From the NCBI GenBank assembly GCA_050949175.1, contig JBMNFG010000012.1:8068-72067 (forward strand): a stretch of DNA of 64,000 bases, in the 5' to 3' direction. The first letter of the stretch is position 1; every line of letters begins with the position of its first letter. The notes beneath the pieces are model-generated. The model made no database searches. It had not been told where the DNA came from and saw only the letters and a list, made by a program, of their open reading frames with translations. This document shows positions 61,461 through 64,000 of this stretch, in pieces. The DNA comes from UBA4971 sp900019985. Its GTDB lineage: Bacteria > Bacillota > SHA-98 > UBA4971. The translations under genes and the position numbers were made by a program.

Positions 61461-61937
61461 TGTTCTATTGTTCCGTTTTGGGGTCAAAACACAAGACGTG
61501 AGGTTACCCTCCGTTTTTTAGGGCGTCCAATTTTGTTATCTTCCGCTCTTTTTATAGTGTCTGATTTTGTCTGCTTTACCTCTTCTTAGGTGTCGGGTTT
61601 TGTGGTGTTGGAACTTGTTGAATTACCGTATTCCTGCGAGAACCGGCAAGAGAGACATCTGGTAATACTGCCTGACACGCCAGGACAGCCCCCAAGCGAC
61701 GTTTCCATATAGATGAGGCATAAGATACCTATAGGCACAAAGGGGAGGCCTTATTAAACGTCCTGGTGCCTAGTATTTGCGTATTAGATTCTTTATCGGT
61801 GTGTTATTCCCTTTTCGAATGGATGAGTGTGTGATTTTGCGAGAATCAGCAGGCATACGTCTTTTTATCGTATCTCTTTGTCTCTTTTTTTAACTGTCCG
61901 ATTGTCCCCTTTTTTATAGTGTTCTATTGTTCCGTTT
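61448..61937 (+). repeat. 31-bp exact direct repeat (61448-61478 and 61907-61937)
   Basis: The two copies share CCCTTTTTTATAGTGTT and the 14 bases that follow without mismatch. Shorter versions of TTTTTTATRGTGT recur at 61552, 63110 and 63168. Between the copies lies the noncoding block described next. Confidence 0.8.
61545..61868 (+). repeat. Noncoding block, copy 1
   Basis: A stretch of about 320 bp resembling 63104-63452 base by base with many changes: TGTCTGATTTTGTCTG against TGTCTGATTCTGTCTG, GTTGAATTACCGTATTCCTG against GTTGGATTGCCGTATGCCTG, and GAGTGTGTGATTTTGCGAG against AAGTGTGCAGTTTTGTGAG. No open frame is shared by the two, so it is a noncoding repeat or a decayed gene. Confidence 0.75.
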
Positions 61938-61968
61938 CGTCACTAGCTAAGTCATAGGAGGGATATAC

Positions 61969-62244
61969 ATGCCGTACAAAGACCCGGAGGTATACCGGGA
62001 ATATATGCGAGTCTACCGGCACAAACAACGTGAGCGTAAACCCTCGCGTAAACCCGATACATCAGAAACGCCAGTATCGAAGGCTGACCCGAAGCATGTG
62101 GAGTGCCTTCAGCAAGCCATAGGCAAGGCTGTAGCAACACCTCAAGGTCGGGGAACTCTGCTTCGCGTGTCGGGGAATTGCGCTATCGTTGCGGTTGCCG
62201 GTATAGTCGTCGAGTTCCCCTGTGGGCAGGTGGGGTTATGGTGA
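61969..62244 (+). CDS. Small hypothetical element protein
   Basis: 91 aa. MPYKDPEVYREYMRVYRHKQ is a start seen in short phage proteins; basic N-terminus, hydrophobic C-terminus (CAIVAVAGIVVEFPCG). TAGGAGGG precedes the ATG. A 26-codon frame at 62238-62318 overlaps its stop and might be coupled, with low support. Confidence 0.62.
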   Translation: MPYKDPEVYREYMRVYRHKQRERKPSRKPDTSETPVSKADPKHVECLQQAIGKAVATPQGRGTLLRVSGNCAIVAVAGIVVEFPCGQVGLW

Positions 62245-62377
62245 AGAAGAAACCGCGGGGCAATCAACCTCGGGGTACGTCTTCTGAGCACCCAATTATT
62301 CAGATTCGGACTCGATAGTTTCAGACAGGAGGAGATTATCTGAATTCTAAGGTGCGAGACAGGATTCCGTATGAAAG

Positions 62378-62406
62378 AACCCTGCCTTCTGCCCTATTGC
62401 AGGGTT
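62378..62406 (+). terminator. Hairpin between small gene and HTH gene
   Basis: AACCCTGC and GCAGGGTT form an 8-bp stem with a 13-nt loop; no T-run. Possible end of the upstream transcript. Confidence 0.45.
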
Positions 62407-62521
62407 GACAGCCTTTCCAAATCCCTTTGACTTACCATATCTGCTGGAGCCACTTTCATCTCATGTAATCGATTTAGTGATATTAAACGGTATAATGACG
62501 TAAATGAAAGGAGGAATCAAG

Positions 62522-62875
62522 GTGAATATAGGGCATAGGATTAAGAGCATTCGTACAGCTAAGGGTTTGACATGGGCTGAACTCGCAGATAGATCAGGGG
62601 TTCCGGCAAACTATATTTGTGCGCTTGAGATCGAGGCTGCTAACAACCCAAGCAGAGAGGTTATCGAAAAACTAGCAAAAGGTTTTGGAATCTCAGTTGG
62701 TGACTTATTACTGATTCGTCCAGAAGCATTTGAGCGTGTACCGGAAAGGATAACGGTGTATTTTACCGAAGATGAATTCATACCGTATGTTGAAGCTGCG
62801 ATAGAAGCATTCAAGAAAAGAATCCCCGCAAGTACTCTCTCTACATTGGTGCAGAGTTGGACTGACAGTGAATAA
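62522..62875 (+). CDS. XRE-family HTH protein, paralog 1
   Basis: 117 aa. HTH RIKSIRTAKGLTWAELADRS, then YICALEIEAANNPSREVIEK. The C-terminal part RVPERITVYFTEDEFIPYVE matches the protein at 63713. GTG 62522 has AAAGGAGG 7 bp upstream; a TATAAT at 62491-62496 would put the transcript start just before it. Each paralog is preceded by a copy of the same noncoding block. Confidence 0.85.
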   Translation: MNIGHRIKSIRTAKGLTWAELADRSGVPANYICALEIEAANNPSREVIEKLAKGFGISVGDLLLIRPEAFERVPERITVYFTEDEFIPYVEAAIEAFKKRIPASTLSTLVQSWTDSE

Positions 62876-63103
62876 GGGTTCTGCTCTTCGTACGAAAGTC
62901 TCTGCGTGCAAGGAGGCCATTCTCTAGCGACGAACGGGAGAAGTAAAGTGATTCTTAGAGAGAAAGAAAAACGAGATAACAGAGAAGAGGATCTTGCTGT
63001 TGGCTATGGTAGTGCTTACAGTAAATGCTGTTACTTACTTGGGCAGGCATATGGCCGTAGCTGACAGCAGAGAGCATGCCAAATACGGCAGACTCGGCTC
63101 TTT
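62876..63103. other. Gap after HTH paralog 1
   Basis: A 38-codon frame from GTG 62948 with GGGAGAAG upstream is present but has no resemblance to known proteins; I do not call it. Confidence 0.3.
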
Positions 63104-63452
63104 CGCTTTTTTATGGTGTCTGATTCTGTCTGTTTCCCCGTTCTTAGGATGTGACTTTTGGCCGTCTTTTTTATGGTGTTGAATTTCGTTGGATTGCCGT
63201 ATGCCTGAAGCAGCCAAACCGACCAGATTGGCAGGAAAGCAACGAGGTTTGATACACTAGGACAACCCTTAAGCCATGATTTCTATCCCTGTGAGGCAAA
63301 ATGGAATGCCTACGATACAAGAGAAGGGCTTATTTAGCGCCCTGGGGCCTCAAGTTTGCATGTCAGTCTCTCTCTCAGTTTGTCGTCCCTGTTTTTACCC
63401 GATAAGTGTGCAGTTTTGTGAGGATTTTGAGTTAAGAGACGTACGCCTGTTG
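63104..63452 (+). repeat. Noncoding block, copy 2
   Basis: Diverged copy of 61545-61868, in direct orientation, about 1.56 kb downstream. It includes two TTTTTTATGGTGT motifs. The open frame at 63276-63497 has no counterpart in copy 1 and is not supported. Confidence 0.75.
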
Positions 63453-63663
63453 TGGGTGTCTAATCTTGCAGGATGTGCCTTTTGCATATATGTATGAAGT
63501 CACGCTCTCACTAACCGTAGTATGTATTTCACTATCTCGACTGGGTCCAAGGTTAACTGCTTCTGGATTTCCAATCCGTGTATGAGGCATTTCAACGCCA
63601 ACAGTCTTGTCTGAACTCTCTTCAAGGTGCTGCATGTATTCGCCCTATTTTCATTACATATTA

Positions 63664-63691
63664 TTGAATCCATGCCATTAAATGTTATGAT
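63664..63691 (+). promoter_or_regulatory. Candidate promoter of HTH paralog 2
   Basis: TTGAAT (63664-63669) and TATGAT (63686-63691), 16 bp apart, with AAAAGGAGGAG between it and the ATG at 63713. Confidence 0.5.
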
Positions 63692-63712
63692 ACAGTAAAA
63701 GGAGGAGATAAA

Positions 63713-64000
63713 ATGAATTTAGGAGAGAGGGTCAAGTATCTTCGTTTAGTCCAGGAGTTGACTCAAGCGCAGGTTGCGGACAGGGCAGGTTGCAGGACAA
63801 GCTATGTATCCATGATTGAGGTCGGAGGCTCCAAAAATCCAACTCTTGATTCGCTTGAAAAAATAGCAGAAGGGCTTGGGGTGTCAATATGCCGTCTACT
63901 GGAGGACTATCCACGCGAGGCAAAAGAAATCCCGGAGAGGATCATGGCTTATGTCACCAATGAAGAATTTCTCCCCTATATGGAAGCCGCAATAGAGGCA
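63713..64000 (+). CDS. XRE-family HTH protein, paralog 2 (3' end outside window)
   Basis: 96 codons to the window end, still open. HTH RVKYLRLVQELTQAQVADRA, TSYVSMIE, then NPTLDSLEKIAEGLGVSICR and EIPERIMAYVTNEEFLPYME. About the same layout as the 62522 protein (EERI / PERI, EDEFIPYVEAAIEA against NEEFLPYMEAAIEA). ATG 63713 after AAAGGAGGAG. Confidence 0.87.
   Translation, partial: MNLGERVKYLRLVQELTQAQVADRAGCRTSYVSMIEVGGSKNPTLDSLEKIAEGLGVSICRLLEDYPREAKEIPERIMAYVTNEEFLPYMEAAIEA

Larger units (their letters stand above)
56662..64000. mobile_element. Left part of an integrative element (boundary at tRNA-Leu fragment)
   Basis: From the tRNA fragment to the window end the content changes to mobile-element genes: zinc-finger protein, Cro-type HTH, excisionase-like HTH, CHC2-type primase fragment, DUF3987-like ATPase, small hypotheticals and two paralogous HTH proteins. 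No integrase, capsid or conjugation gene is in view; they should be further right. Confidence 0.7.

Noticed and set aside
62238..62318. 26-codon frame overlapping the stop of the 91-aa gene
   Set aside because: Possible coupling, but too short and basic to support without homologs.
63276..63497. 73-codon frame in noncoding block copy 2
   Set aside because: No counterpart frame in copy 1 and no ribosome binding site.

Overview
The window reads as chromosome of an anaerobic, endospore-forming member of the Bacillota. The evidence is the glmU-prs-ctc-pth gene order, an alpha/beta-type small acid-soluble spore protein (3497-3694), strong AGGAGG ribosome binding sites, GTG/TTG starts, and an anaerobic amino acid and purine type gene content. 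Two tandem secreted beta-rich proteins, the second ending in Gly-Leu-Ser-Tyr-Lys-Phe, look like outer-membrane beta-barrels and hint at a diderm lineage. That last point is inference.

Layout. 1-3.4 kb: 3' part of glmU, then prs, ctc, pth. 3.5-8.8 kb: spore protein; acyl-CoA dehydrogenase with EtfB and a ferredoxin-EtfA fusion (minus strand); divergently a CsoR-type repressor with a palindromic operator at its promoter, and thioredoxin. 10-14 kb: formimidoyltransferase, imidazolonepropionase, cyclodeaminase (histidine/formimino-folate catabolism) and a nicotinamidase-like hydrolase. 14-17.6 kb: folP, folB, a FolK-BirA fusion and a small membrane protein. 18-20.3 kb: GAF-type histidine kinase. 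20.5-40.5 kb: a minus-strand, about 18-gene cluster of the selenium/molybdenum hydroxylase or anaerobic purine-degradation type (two three-subunit molybdenum hydroxylases, SsnA, PreT/PreA, XdhC, MocA, YgeY-like, dihydropyrimidinase, carbamate kinase, two PLP enzymes, a MoaD-like protein, an XRE-cupin regulator), with a divergent membrane LuxR-type regulator. 42.6-48.1 kb: tandem beta-barrel paralogs (the first frameshifted), a holin-like protein, a DUF255 protein. 48.2-54.4 kb: branched-chain amino acid type ABC transporter plus an orphan DNA methyltransferase. 54.3-56.5 kb: DUF1538 membrane protein with a tandem P-II protein. 56.66-64 kb: left part of an integrated element. Its left edge is a 3' fragment of tRNA-Leu; it carries HTH proteins, a primase-like pair and duplicated regulator/noncoding modules, and it runs off the right end.

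The most striking unexplained feature is in the gaps between 3.3 and 20.5 kb. Nearly every longer gap there carries its own degenerate tandem repeat family with a near-constant period: 16 bp x19, 45 bp, 36 bp, 53 bp x15 with a 19-bp imperfect palindrome in each unit, 24 bp, 21 bp, 15 bp x12. Units differ by many substitutions, yet the shortest arrays contain no indels. They are not CRISPR arrays and are not coding.

How the genes fit together (inference): purine or related heterocycles would be hydroxylated by the two molybdenum enzymes (cofactor by MocA/XdhC), reduced by PreTA, ring-opened by SsnA/dihydropyrimidinase, processed by YgeY and the PLP enzymes, and would yield ATP through carbamate kinase. 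The formimino-folate enzymes at 10-13 kb would recover one-carbon units from histidine or purine breakdown.
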